Shown here: one piece after another, positions 1-6,105 of the stretch
Layout of the letters: each line of letters starts with the position of its first letter
How positions within the stretch are numbered: the first letter of the stretch is position 1
Assembly (NCBI GenBank): GCA_031279155.1
Contig: JAITJB010000270.1
Span: 1 to 6,105 of the forward strand
DNA length: 6,105 bases
DNA from: Deltaproteobacteria bacterium
GTDB taxonomy: Bacteria > Desulfobacterota > Desulfarculia > Adiutricales > Adiutricaceae
Direction: 5' to 3'
Translations under genes and position numbers: made by a program
The notes under the pieces: model-generated
What the model was told of the DNA's origin: nothing
Database searches by the model: none
The model's input: the letters and a program-made list of their open reading frames with translations, nothing else

Positions 1-861
1 GAACGGACGAGGTGGTTTGAGGGTGAGCTTGAGCATCTTTGGGACCTGATCCAAAAGATCGTAGGGGCCAATAGTTTCACCAAATTCCTCGAAGGCCGAA
101 ATAAGCTCCCGATCGGCTGTGGGTAGGGTTTTGGTCTCAGAATTTAGACTCATGGCTATGGTGTTAGCGCAGTGGATGCCGCCAAACAAAAGTGGCGGCG
201 CGCCGAAGAGCTCTTGAGTCTGATATAGCTGGCGGTAATAAACTTCGCCAGCCGTCTGATGGAGGTTTTGAACTAAAAGCCCATCAGGGGCCAGTTTAAG
301 CTGCACTATGGCCAAAAAATCAAGTGTCGTCAGGTGCTCAGGGATGTGTTCGCCGCCGTAGGCATCTAACCAGATTTGGTCATAGGCGTTGTTGGGCGCG
401 CCAGAGATAAACTCTAGGCCTTCTTTGATGACTAGCTTGATGTTTTTTTCGGCTTTAAACCAAAAATAGGTTTCAGCGATTTCGGCCACCAGAGGGTCTA
501 ACTCAACTACGGTTAAGTTGTGGTTGGGTAGGTGTTTTTTAAAGATATTGGGGATAAAACCGCCGCCTAAGCCCAGCATCAGGATTTCGCGGTTTTTGGC
601 TAGGGCTAGGGCTGCGAGCATCATGCCCGGGTATTCAAAGACCGCTGACTCGGGGTTCGCTATATTGATAGAAGTTTCGGCTTCATCGGCGTTTTGGCCT
701 AGAAACATGGTGCGGATGCCGTTATTATCCATGACCGTGATATGGTTATAGGCGGAGTCCCCTTCAAAGACGATGGTCGGACCGTTTCGGTCGCCAGACG
801 GCCATAGTTTCCGGAGAATTGGCTTAAGAAGGCCGGGTTTGTTTTTCACGGTATTGGACAT
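1..861 (-). CDS. Spermidine-synthase-like SAM-fold protein (partial, C-terminus beyond the left edge)
   Basis: The visible 287 residues look like the spermidine/spermine synthase family: an N-terminal beta region (about 29-75, with SAYNHITV and a FEYPGMM segment), then a Rossmann-type nucleotide fold. The glycine-rich loop MLGLGGGFIPN is at 95-105, the acidic ribose-binding VVELDP at 118-123, an EG pair at 147-148 where many relatives have DG, and the DAYGGEHIPEHL catalytic-loop region at 166-177. Aminopropyl transfer from decarboxylated SAM to a polyamine is the family reaction. Several bacterial relatives of this form have no proven substrate, so I give no gene symbol. No membrane segment is visible, so it is probably cytoplasmic. 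The ATG is fixed by an in-frame TAG directly before it (862-864). No stop occurs before the left edge, and the visible length is close to a full family member, so little is probably missing. It lies 77 bases beyond the AsmA-like gene and may or may not share its transcript. Confidence 0.85.
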   Translation of the reverse strand, partial: MSNTVKNKPGLLKPILRKLWPSGDRNGPTIVFEGDSAYNHITVMDNNGIRTMFLGQNADEAETSINIANPESAVFEYPGMMLAALALAKNREILMLGLGGGFIPNIFKKHLPNHNLTVVELDPLVAEIAETYFWFKAEKNIKLVIKEGLEFISGAPNNAYDQIWLDAYGGEHIPEHLTTLDFLAIVQLKLAPDGLLVQNLHQTAGEVYYRQLYQTQELFGAPPLLFGGIHCANTIAMSLNSETKTLPTADRELISAFEEFGETIGPYDLLDQVPKMLKLTLKPPRPF

Positions 862-875
862 CTAAGAAGCTATAT

Positions 876-881
876 CTCCTT
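876..881 (-). promoter_or_regulatory. Shine-Dalgarno of the spermidine-synthase-like gene, long spacing
   Basis: On the minus strand AAGGAG lies 14 bases before the ATG at 859-861. This is longer than the usual 5-10, but no alternative in-frame start exists upstream because TAG immediately precedes the ATG. The motif is a near-perfect match to the 16S anti-SD, so I accept it as the ribosome site. Confidence 0.6.
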
Positions 882-907
882 CGCTTTAAGCGCAGAGGTT
901 TTTGTTT

Positions 908-934
908 GGCTCTACCCCATGGTAGGGCCTTTTT
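908..934 (+). terminator. Hairpin plus T-run with plus-strand terminator polarity
   Basis: Bases 908-916 (GGCTCTACC) pair with 921-929 (GGTAGGGCC) around a CCAT loop, giving a 9-bp stem followed by TTTTT at 930-934. One pair (911/926) is U-G in a plus-strand RNA but becomes C-A in a minus-strand RNA. The stem is therefore uninterrupted only on the plus strand, and the U-tract also follows only on the plus strand. Both flanking genes run on the minus strand, so this would stop antisense transcription heading into the 3' end of the AsmA-like gene. On the minus strand the hairpin is followed by AAACAAAAAC, which is not an intrinsic terminator. Confidence 0.5.
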
Positions 935-938
935 ATTA

Positions 939-2843
939 TTACCTTTTGGGATAGAGACCGGAATCATCAAAGGTAAAGTCGCGATCAAAGCCAGGGTTCC
1001 TAAAGTTAATACGTGTCGGCGGGTTTAAATCTACGGTTACGGTAAGATTAAGAGAATTTAAAAGATCGGCTAGAGATATTTCTGAGTTAACCCGGCCCGG
1101 CGATAAGGGCGGGGCCGCTTCTAGCCTGAAGGCTAGATGGCCTTGGCCGGCTAGAAAGCTTCTTATAGCCGATGAAAGTTCCTTGGCATTGGCTAGCCAG
1201 GGATCGTAGTTGATGGTCAGAGACATCTCGATGGCATCGGCTAAATGATTGGCCTTCTCAGCCATAAGGAGGCTAGAATTCTGGGAATCATTAGAGCCGC
1301 TAGGAACGCTAGAACCGTTTTCCCTGTTAGCGCCGCTAGAATTGTTAGCTCCCTCGGAGGCGTTATCACGAGGGGCTGGTGACTTATTGGTAACCACCTG
1401 AGCTAATATTCCTAAGTCTTTAAAGTCCAAATTTAGGCGGCTTAGGCCTGTTTGGTGGACAGTAGGCTCATTTAGCGCGCCTTGGGGATCGCCATAGGTT
1501 AGATTGTTTAAGCTCTTAAGAGCCTCAGGGGTTAGATTAATAATTTCCAAAATCATTGAGGCTTCAAATAAGGCCGGAAAGGTTAGAGCTGGCGCGGTCA
1601 GCGTAAAATTTGCCGTTTGAGGGTCAAAACTAGCCGTAGCTTCTATGTCTCCCCTGATGACCTCAGGGCCTATGGCCTTAAATATTTCCGGCCAGAAGTT
1701 GTTTTGAGCATAATTGTCGGCTTTTAAATTATGCGGACTAAGCTCTACGGCTGGCGCCAAAGATAAGTTATGGGCCTTAATTGATAAGCTCTGGCTGAGA
1801 AGAGGCCTAATATCGCCTGACTCTATTTTTAGATCTAGCTGGAGAGGCCAAGAGGCTATGAGATTTTTTAATTGTACTAAGGAAGATTGCCAAGAGCGAG
1901 TAAAAATAATGGCCGCCGGAAAATCAGCCGCTGAAAGGCTAGATAGTGACGATAGTAAACTAGAAAAATTTCCGGGCGTCAGATACCAAGCGCGCTCTAA
2001 GGTTAGATCGTTTACCTCTAGCGTTCCAAGGCTCAGGGTAAAGGGCGAAAAATTAGCTTCATCCGAAGGGCTTTTTAGGCCCTCTTGGCTAACATCATTT
2101 TGGGCTAAAAAAGAATCCAAAGATAAATCGATATTTTCGGCTTTTATATTTTTAATCTTCGCTTTTGGGTTTTCTAGACTTATGGCCTGGGAGCTAAATT
2201 TAAGGCGCCCGTCATGGCTTTTAAGAGATATCGAGGCCAGATCGACTTTTGGCGTTGATAAGCCCTCTTTTCGGGCCGTAAAGCCTGCGGGAAAAGTGAG
2301 ATTTTTAAGCGTTAATATATAATTATCTTTTAAATTATAAACTAGATCGCTAAAAAGGCCAGATTCTGTCGATAGCGACCAGGGGCCGGTTGGGCTAGAG
2401 GATTTAAAGGACATGTTAACAAGATCGATTTTGCTAAGGCGCAGATCTCCATAAAATCCTTGGTCATTGAGATTGGTTTTAATATCGCGGGCTAAAACAT
2501 TAGGGTAGGATCCGTCTTTATGTTGGGGTAGGGTTAGATATAGCCGCTCGATAAAAATATCAGATTTTAATTGTAACGGTCCGCCGGCCTTAATGGTCAG
2601 GTTATTTAGAACTAAGAGGTTTTGCTCGCGATCGCGGAAGTATTTTTCAACTTGCCAAAAACTTGGGCCTAAGCTTCGATCTAAGAGGATGGTTAGCTTT
2701 TTAAAGGGATCAGAGGCTCTTATAAAGCCGAAGATGAAAAAAAATATGGCCAAAACCAAGACAACAGCCGCCGGCAGCCAAGAAATAACGATATCTCGCT
2801 TAGTTCTTGAAGGCGTATCACTAGCTTGGTCAAAATTGGCCAT
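939..2843 (-). CDS. AsmA-like membrane-anchored envelope protein
   Basis: The protein has 634 residues. A short charged N-terminus (1-18) is followed by one strongly hydrophobic helix at about 19-42, then a long mostly beta-type region, the pattern of an inner-membrane anchor with a periplasmic body. Repeated short amphipathic strands (such as IKAENIDLSLDSF at 233-245 and FTLSLGTLEVNDLTLERA at 268-285) resemble AsmA/DUF748-type proteins, which are known or suspected to act in envelope lipid transport or assembly. The family call is by style, not by a diagnostic motif. Residues about 487-525 form a Ser/Asn/Gly-rich linker. The C-terminal stretch at about 558-610 resembles the end of the partial gene at 5804-6105. 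The ATG is preceded by AGAGGG at 10 bases. The gene starts 17 bases after the stop of the degenerate helicase gene, so the two are almost certainly co-transcribed. The exact function is unknown. Confidence 0.7.
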   Translation of the reverse strand: MANFDQASDTPSRTKRDIVISWLPAAVVLVLAIFFFIFGFIRASDPFKKLTILLDRSLGPSFWQVEKYFRDREQNLLVLNNLTIKAGGPLQLKSDIFIERLYLTLPQHKDGSYPNVLARDIKTNLNDQGFYGDLRLSKIDLVNMSFKSSSPTGPWSLSTESGLFSDLVYNLKDNYILTLKNLTFPAGFTARKEGLSTPKVDLASISLKSHDGRLKFSSQAISLENPKAKIKNIKAENIDLSLDSFLAQNDVSQEGLKSPSDEANFSPFTLSLGTLEVNDLTLERAWYLTPGNFSSLLSSLSSLSAADFPAAIIFTRSWQSSLVQLKNLIASWPLQLDLKIESGDIRPLLSQSLSIKAHNLSLAPAVELSPHNLKADNYAQNNFWPEIFKAIGPEVIRGDIEATASFDPQTANFTLTAPALTFPALFEASMILEIINLTPEALKSLNNLTYGDPQGALNEPTVHQTGLSRLNLDFKDLGILAQVVTNKSPAPRDNASEGANNSSGANRENGSSVPSGSNDSQNSSLLMAEKANHLADAIEMSLTINYDPWLANAKELSSAIRSFLAGQGHLAFRLEAAPPLSPGRVNSEISLADLLNSLNLTVTVDLNPPTRINFRNPGFDRDFTFDDSGLYPKR

Positions 2844-2853
2844 TTTGGGCTAT

Positions 2854-2859
2854 CCCTCT
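2854..2859 (-). promoter_or_regulatory. Shine-Dalgarno of the AsmA-like gene
   Basis: AGAGGG on the minus strand lies 10 bases before the ATG at 2841-2843, inside the 17-base gap after the preceding stop codon. It supports the annotated start and translation from a shared transcript. Confidence 0.55.
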
Positions 2860-2860
2860 T

Positions 2861-5770
2861 TTAATCGTCGTTATCGGCTAAATAAGAGGTCTTAGGCTGG
2901 TAGGTGGGGCAATCCCCGGGTACCTGGCGTAACGACGGGCAACTATCGGGGTGCTTGGGACAAATCCACTCGTAGTGCCGGCCACGGCGCTTGAGCTCGT
3001 AGCTAGTCAGGCGATCGACTTGGCAAGTAGGCGGGGAGGTAAGGGGCCAGCGCTCATCTAAGCGCCTGGGCTTTTTGGCCGATGGGCAGATCTGATTTAA
3101 GCAGCCAAGTTTTAGGGCCTGACGATCGGCAAAACCTCGGGGCCGGTCGCTATTGATTAGGATGTAAGGCCAGCCGCACAGCGGGCAGTTGCGGGGCGCC
3201 CCAGGACCCAATTTTTCGGCGATAGTCGATAGCTGCATTAAGTTTAATAAGGTTTCTGAGGTATTAGGCAACTCAAAATTTAAGATAATCGGCCGCCTAA
3301 GGCTTAAGCTGACCGCAGAGGCCAGGGTCAGAAAGCGGCGGTCGATGATAACTAAGAGATCGGAAAAGCCCTTGGATAATATTACGTTAGCCCCAAAAAG
3401 CCTAAGATCTCGTATGGCCGTATCGGAGTAGTTTAGTTCCGCCTCGCTAGGCATGGTGGCCATGATGGTGACCTTAAGCTTGCGCCTTAAGGCCCCCATA
3501 AAATGGGGGCCTATCTGCGGCCACCAAGAGGGTTCAAAGGGCGGCAAAAAGGCCACCACCTGATCTTTGGCCCGATCTAAGGCCTCGTTTAAGGCTGATG
3601 ATTGGGTCGGCGTTGGGCCTGGCCAAGTTGAGAGGGCCGGGGCCTTCCAGAGGGACGATAAAAAGGAGGCTAAAGGAAGTTTTTCCATGGCCTCTTTGGC
3701 CGCCGTTATGGCTAGGGCGCCCTTACTTAGAGCTAAGGCTTTAATTAAAGCTACGCGGCCCATGTCCACCGAGTTCCAGGGGTGTGAAGTTTGGGGCGGG
3801 GTAAAAGCCGTGTCTAAGATGACGAGTCCGGCTTGGGGCCAGTTATCAAAGTCAGAAGTCTGGCCGGCGAAGATGTTTTCCGGTCGATTTAAGTCGGTTA
3901 AAAGGCTTCTAAGGACAGCTGTTTGCCCTTTAGAGGGGGTTATGATGTAGACCCTATTATAAGGATCAGATCCAGCGTTCTTGGCGGCTTCTAAGGCTAG
4001 CCTCAGGGAAGTTAAGGCCGTAGCTAGAGAGGTCGGAGCGTCTTCGCCTAAGACTCTAAAGGCAAAGCCCAAGGGCGAGGGGACGTCGAGGCGGGCTAAA
4101 GCGCTACCTAAGCCTAGTTGATCTAGCCAAGAGTGAGGATGGGGATCGGGCATGAGCCAACGGTCGCTAAGTTCGGGCTTAAGCTCTGGCAGGTGATCTA
4201 ATAGAGCGGCTATAGCCTTGAAGCGATTGGGAGTGGGGTTACTTACTATCTCGGCGGCCATAAAGTTGGACCAAGCCGGGCGACCGGATTCATCGGTTGG
4301 CGCGGGCTTAAGCCAACAGTAGGCTGAAAAATCGCTGGCCACGACAAAATTCTTTTTGGCTCTTAAGGCTTCGCCGGCCAGTTGGACCCGACCACTGTGC
4401 CCGGAGACGCTGGGATTTATGATAAAAACGCTGTCGAAGAGCATAGTGGGTTCAAAGCGGCCGTCAGAAACCCAACTCGGGCTAGCCAAGAAAACCTGGG
4501 CCTTGGCCAGAGCCTGTTTGATAAGCGTGGGTTCGGGCGGATCTGCGGCCAGTTTAGCCTCCCTGGCTGACAGAAATTGGCCTTCGGTCCTAAGAGAGGT
4601 AAGTTTAGCGTCTAGCTCGCTAGGTTGCGGTAGATCTCTAGTAAAATCGCGGATTTCAGCTAGCTGAGCTTCAACGGTCCTAATTTCCGATAAAAGCGAT
4701 TCCATCTCCAATCTAGACTCGCGGGCCTCGCTTTCGGCTTTCTCTAGCCTTAGGCGGGACTCCTTGAGTCTATTTTCGCGAGCTTTGCGGCCAATGAGGG
4801 CGGCTATACCCTTGGGCGGTTGCCCGTATTTGGCCCAATCGGCCTGGGCCTCGGTTAAAAAGGCGTCGCGCATTTCCCAATCGGGTTTTTTGTGGTGGGC
4901 TTCGTTTTTTAATAGCCTTAGGGCACGTTCTAAAGAGGACCGCCTGGTCAGCTTTTCAAGCTGACCGGCGATGTCGTTTTCTTTATCCTTATGTTCTTGG
5001 TGGAGTTTTTTGGCCTCTTGGGCTTGTTTGGCCCTCTCTACTAAGATGGCCTTAAGGGCTAAAGTTAATGACAAGCGGTGGAGAGGCTGATTACTACTAG
5101 GAGCATTGGTTAAGGCCAAGGCGCTTAAAGGTAAGGGACTCTTTAGATTTTCATTTGGGCTTTGGCTACAATCTATGGGCGCAAAATTTTCGGCCAAGCT
5201 GTTTAAAAGTTCGGGTAATGGGGTGACCACTAAGACGCTACCAAAGAGAGCCAATTTTTCGATGATAGAAAGTAATATCTGAGGCGATTGAAAGGGCAGA
5301 GTCCAGATAAAGCTCAGGCCCTGGGGGATTTGAGGGGGATTATCTAACTTTGGCCTGAGATAAGAGGGAAACTTTTCCCCGGAAATCTTAAGCGACTCCC
5401 CGACATTTAAAGGCCAGCCATGGAGGCGGTCGGTAAAGAGGTCATAGCCGAAAGGAGGCTCGGGGTTAATCAGCTCATAGGGATTTTGATAATCGGGCAA
5501 AAAGACGGCTGTCTCAGCCAACAGCTCTTGGGGAATGGCTGCGGTCAGGAGAAAGGAGGTCAAAGGGCCCACGGGCGAGATAGAGGTAGCCTTAAGCGAG
5601 CCTGAGGGGAAGACCAACCTGCCAACAGTTCCCCAAGAGGGCCCAGGGCCGCCTAGAGTTCGGAAGCTATAGCTAAGAGCCCCCGCCCCGGAGCCGGGGC
5701 GAGGGGCAAAGAAGATGGCTAAAGTGGCCGGGGCTGGCGGGGAAGGATAATAATCCTCCCTAGAAGTCAC
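2861..5770 (-). CDS. Degenerate SF1 helicase-PLD-zinc-finger protein (predicted pseudoenzyme)
   Basis: The 969-residue protein follows the order of DNA2/NAM7-like helicases with a C-terminal PLD domain: an accessory N-terminal domain (1-150), RecA-like core 1, an inserted coiled coil (about 240-375), RecA-like core 2 (about 600-700), a PLD-like domain (about 725-850) and a cysteine-rich tail (862-954). Catalytic motifs are lost. After FIW (154-156), where GPPGTGKT is expected, stands TLPFQSPQ (157-164). FDSVFIINPS (445-454) replaces FDxxxIDEAS. SDFSAYCW (479-486) replaces GDxxQLPP. FDNW (641-644) replaces the FQG of motif V. IITPSKGQ (609-616) keeps the TPxxxQ pattern. The PLD HxK is SDL at 803-805. 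It is therefore unlikely to bind ATP in the usual way or to unwind or cut nucleic acid; a scaffolding, regulatory or nucleic-acid-binding role is inference. The start is GTG with a well-placed AGGAG. No frameshift or internal stop is present. Confidence 0.75.
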   Translation of the reverse strand: MTSREDYYPSPPAPATLAIFFAPRPGSGAGALSYSFRTLGGPGPSWGTVGRLVFPSGSLKATSISPVGPLTSFLLTAAIPQELLAETAVFLPDYQNPYELINPEPPFGYDLFTDRLHGWPLNVGESLKISGEKFPSYLRPKLDNPPQIPQGLSFIWTLPFQSPQILLSIIEKLALFGSVLVVTPLPELLNSLAENFAPIDCSQSPNENLKSPLPLSALALTNAPSSNQPLHRLSLTLALKAILVERAKQAQEAKKLHQEHKDKENDIAGQLEKLTRRSSLERALRLLKNEAHHKKPDWEMRDAFLTEAQADWAKYGQPPKGIAALIGRKARENRLKESRLRLEKAESEARESRLEMESLLSEIRTVEAQLAEIRDFTRDLPQPSELDAKLTSLRTEGQFLSAREAKLAADPPEPTLIKQALAKAQVFLASPSWVSDGRFEPTMLFDSVFIINPSVSGHSGRVQLAGEALRAKKNFVVASDFSAYCWLKPAPTDESGRPAWSNFMAAEIVSNPTPNRFKAIAALLDHLPELKPELSDRWLMPDPHPHSWLDQLGLGSALARLDVPSPLGFAFRVLGEDAPTSLATALTSLRLALEAAKNAGSDPYNRVYIITPSKGQTAVLRSLLTDLNRPENIFAGQTSDFDNWPQAGLVILDTAFTPPQTSHPWNSVDMGRVALIKALALSKGALAITAAKEAMEKLPLASFLSSLWKAPALSTWPGPTPTQSSALNEALDRAKDQVVAFLPPFEPSWWPQIGPHFMGALRRKLKVTIMATMPSEAELNYSDTAIRDLRLFGANVILSKGFSDLLVIIDRRFLTLASAVSLSLRRPIILNFELPNTSETLLNLMQLSTIAEKLGPGAPRNCPLCGWPYILINSDRPRGFADRQALKLGCLNQICPSAKKPRRLDERWPLTSPPTCQVDRLTSYELKRRGRHYEWICPKHPDSCPSLRQVPGDCPTYQPKTSYLADNDD
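2909..3187 (-). other. Cysteine-rich, probably zinc-binding tail of the degenerate helicase (residues 862-954)
   Basis: Two clusters are visible. The first has CPLC at 862-865 and a second pair at C890 and C895, like the zinc-ribbon that follows the PLD domain in related helicases. The second has C916, C937, H940, C944 and C954. These potential metal ligands remain although the catalytic motifs upstream are gone, which argues that the tail still folds and functions. Metal binding is inferred from spacing only. Confidence 0.6.
3302..3370 (-). other. Inactivated PLD active-site segment (residues 801-823)
   Basis: The segment GFSDLLVIID followed by RRFLTLASAV aligns by eye with the PLD signature, usually H-x-K-x4-D followed by G-S-x-N. 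Histidine is replaced by S803, lysine by L805, glycine by A817 and asparagine by V820, while D810 and S818 are kept. Without His and Lys the phosphodiesterase chemistry of the family is not expected. Confidence 0.55.
4409..4438 (-). other. Former Walker B / motif II, acidic pair lost (residues 445-454)
   Basis: FDSVFIINPS occupies the place of FDxxxIDEAS in SF1 helicases. The DE pair that coordinates magnesium and activates water is IN (451-452). The hydrophobic beta-strand before it and the serine after it are kept. Confidence 0.65.
4646..5053 (-). other. Coiled-coil insertion in the helicase-like protein (residues about 240-375)
   Basis: Two Lys/Glu/Gln/Arg-rich helical stretches with heptad-like leucine spacing (about 240-292 and 328-375) flank a shorter mixed segment with GIAALIGRKAREN at 321-333. 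The insertion lies between the former Walker A and Walker B regions, where DNA2/NAM7-type helicases with long coiled-coil arms carry it. It could mediate dimerisation or partner binding. Confidence 0.6.
5279..5302 (-). other. Former Walker A site, all P-loop residues replaced (residues 157-164)
   Basis: The family usually reads FIWGPPGTGKT here. This gene reads FIWTLPFQSPQ, keeping the preceding FIW and one proline but lacking every glycine, the lysine and the threonine. The following region (VLVVTPLPELLNSLAE, 179-194) still resembles motif Ia, which supports the alignment. Confidence 0.65.
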
Positions 5771-5777
5771 TTGGTTA

Positions 5778-5782
5778 CTCCT
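5778..5782 (-). promoter_or_regulatory. Shine-Dalgarno that decides the GTG start of the helicase-like gene
   Basis: AGGAG on the minus strand lies 7 bases before GTG at 5768-5770, an ideal distance. It lies in the 33-base gap after the upstream stop codon, so the GTG start is well supported although no ATG is present there. Confidence 0.75.
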
Positions 5783-5803
5783 ATGCTTTCAGGGGTCATA
5801 GTC

Positions 5804-6105
5804 TTATTTACTGGCCGTCTTGCCCTTGACTAAAACTGGCGGGCGGTTATTGACGGTCATGGTCAAGCCAAGGTCGGTGATAATTTTACTTGCGTCAGGT
5901 GAGCTATAGAGAAACGTTGAGAAAGAAAAGACATTTTTAGGCTTAGCTACGATGGTCAGATTATCAGCCGAGGCTAAAAAGGCGTAAATGTCAGAGCTGA
6001 TGAAATCAACACCGTCGAGGACATTATTAAAGGAGCTCTTAAAATCTACGGCGGTATCGCGAGCGCTAGATTCGATAAATTGATCGAGCGGCAGCGAGCT
6101 GTCTT
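5804..6105 (-). CDS. C-terminal part of an AsmA-like or related envelope protein (partial, N-terminus beyond the right edge)
   Basis: Only one minus-strand frame is open from the edge (first full codon at 6103) to TAA at 5804-5806, giving 99 residues. The other two minus frames close within about 60 bases. The peptide alternates hydrophobic and polar residues and contains AFLASADNLTIVAKPKN followed by a segment ending in LGLTMTVNNRPPVLV. The same layout ends the AsmA-like protein at 939-2843 (SFLAGQGHLAFRLEAAPP, then LNLTVTVDLNPP), so I infer a related domain. No membrane helix is visible in this part; the anchor, if any, would be upstream of the window. It is 33 bases before the GTG of the helicase-like gene and probably in the same operon. 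Function is unknown. Confidence 0.65.
   Translation of the reverse strand, partial: DSSLPLDQFIESSARDTAVDFKSSFNNVLDGVDFISSDIYAFLASADNLTIVAKPKNVFSFSTFLYSSPDASKIITDLGLTMTVNNRPPVLVKGKTASK

Noticed and set aside
518..751. A 77-codon open frame on the plus strand, upstream of the plus-oriented terminator
   Set aside because: It was tempting as the source of the plus-strand transcript, but it is antisense to the SAM-binding core of the spermidine-synthase-like gene and I see no convincing ribosome site or protein motif.
876..899. Possible small hairpin (CGCTT/AAGCG at 882-892) that could hide the Shine-Dalgarno of the spermidine-synthase-like gene
   Set aside because: The stem is five pairs with a one-base loop, which is sterically poor, and the extra CCT/AGG pairing is weak, so a regulatory switch is not supported.
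1714..2322. A 202-codon open frame on the plus strand
   Set aside because: It lies wholly antisense to the AsmA-like gene, its product is rich in Ser/Arg/Lys/Leu with no recognisable motif, and it is explained as a shadow of the minus-strand codon use.
3567..3950. A 127-codon open frame on the plus strand inside the helicase-like gene
   Set aside because: It is antisense to core 2 of the helicase-like protein and shows no domain or independent gene context.
2861..5770. Frameshift or sequencing error as the explanation for the missing helicase motifs
   Set aside because: The flanking family-like residues before and after each lost motif stay in the same frame (FIW before the P-loop site, the FDSVF strand before motif II, IITP before motif IV), so a local frameshift does not account for the substitutions.

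Overview
The window is a gene-dense piece of a bacterial chromosome with four co-directional genes, all on the minus strand. Read in transcription order from the right edge they are: (1) the last 99 codons of a secreted or membrane-anchored AsmA-like protein (5804-6105, cut by the edge); (2) a 969-residue protein with the full architecture of an SF1 (DNA2/NAM7/UPF1-like) helicase with a C-terminal phospholipase-D-like domain and zinc-binding tail, but with nearly every catalytic signature replaced (2861-5770); (3) a 634-residue protein with one N-terminal membrane anchor and a long AsmA-like beta-rich body (939-2843); (4) the first 287 codons of a spermidine-synthase-like SAM-fold protein (1-861, cut by the left edge). 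There is no RNA gene, CRISPR array, insertion sequence or gene-free stretch over 300 bases. The largest intergenic gap is 77 bases (862-938).

The first three genes are tightly spaced (33 and 17 bases, each gap carrying a Shine-Dalgarno sequence), so they probably form one operon. The fourth is separated by 77 bases that contain a strong hairpin followed by a T-run. Oddly, its terminator polarity is plus, against all the genes here.

Organism: AsmA-like proteins with an N-terminal anchor suggest a Gram-negative (diderm) bacterium. The style of the proteins reminds me of Desulfobacterota (former Deltaproteobacteria), but this is only an impression. CTAG is unusually common, unlike in enterobacteria.

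Most interesting point: the 969-residue protein looks like a pseudoenzyme. Walker A, Walker B (DE), motif III, motif V, motif VI and the PLD HxK all appear lost, while the overall fold pattern, the coiled coil and two cysteine clusters are kept in an unbroken reading frame. It lies between two envelope-type proteins whose C-termini resemble each other. A dead helicase/nuclease scaffold tied genetically to AsmA-like envelope proteins would be unusual. The functional link is inference. The motif losses are read directly from the sequence, but the alignment was made from memory of family consensus motifs.
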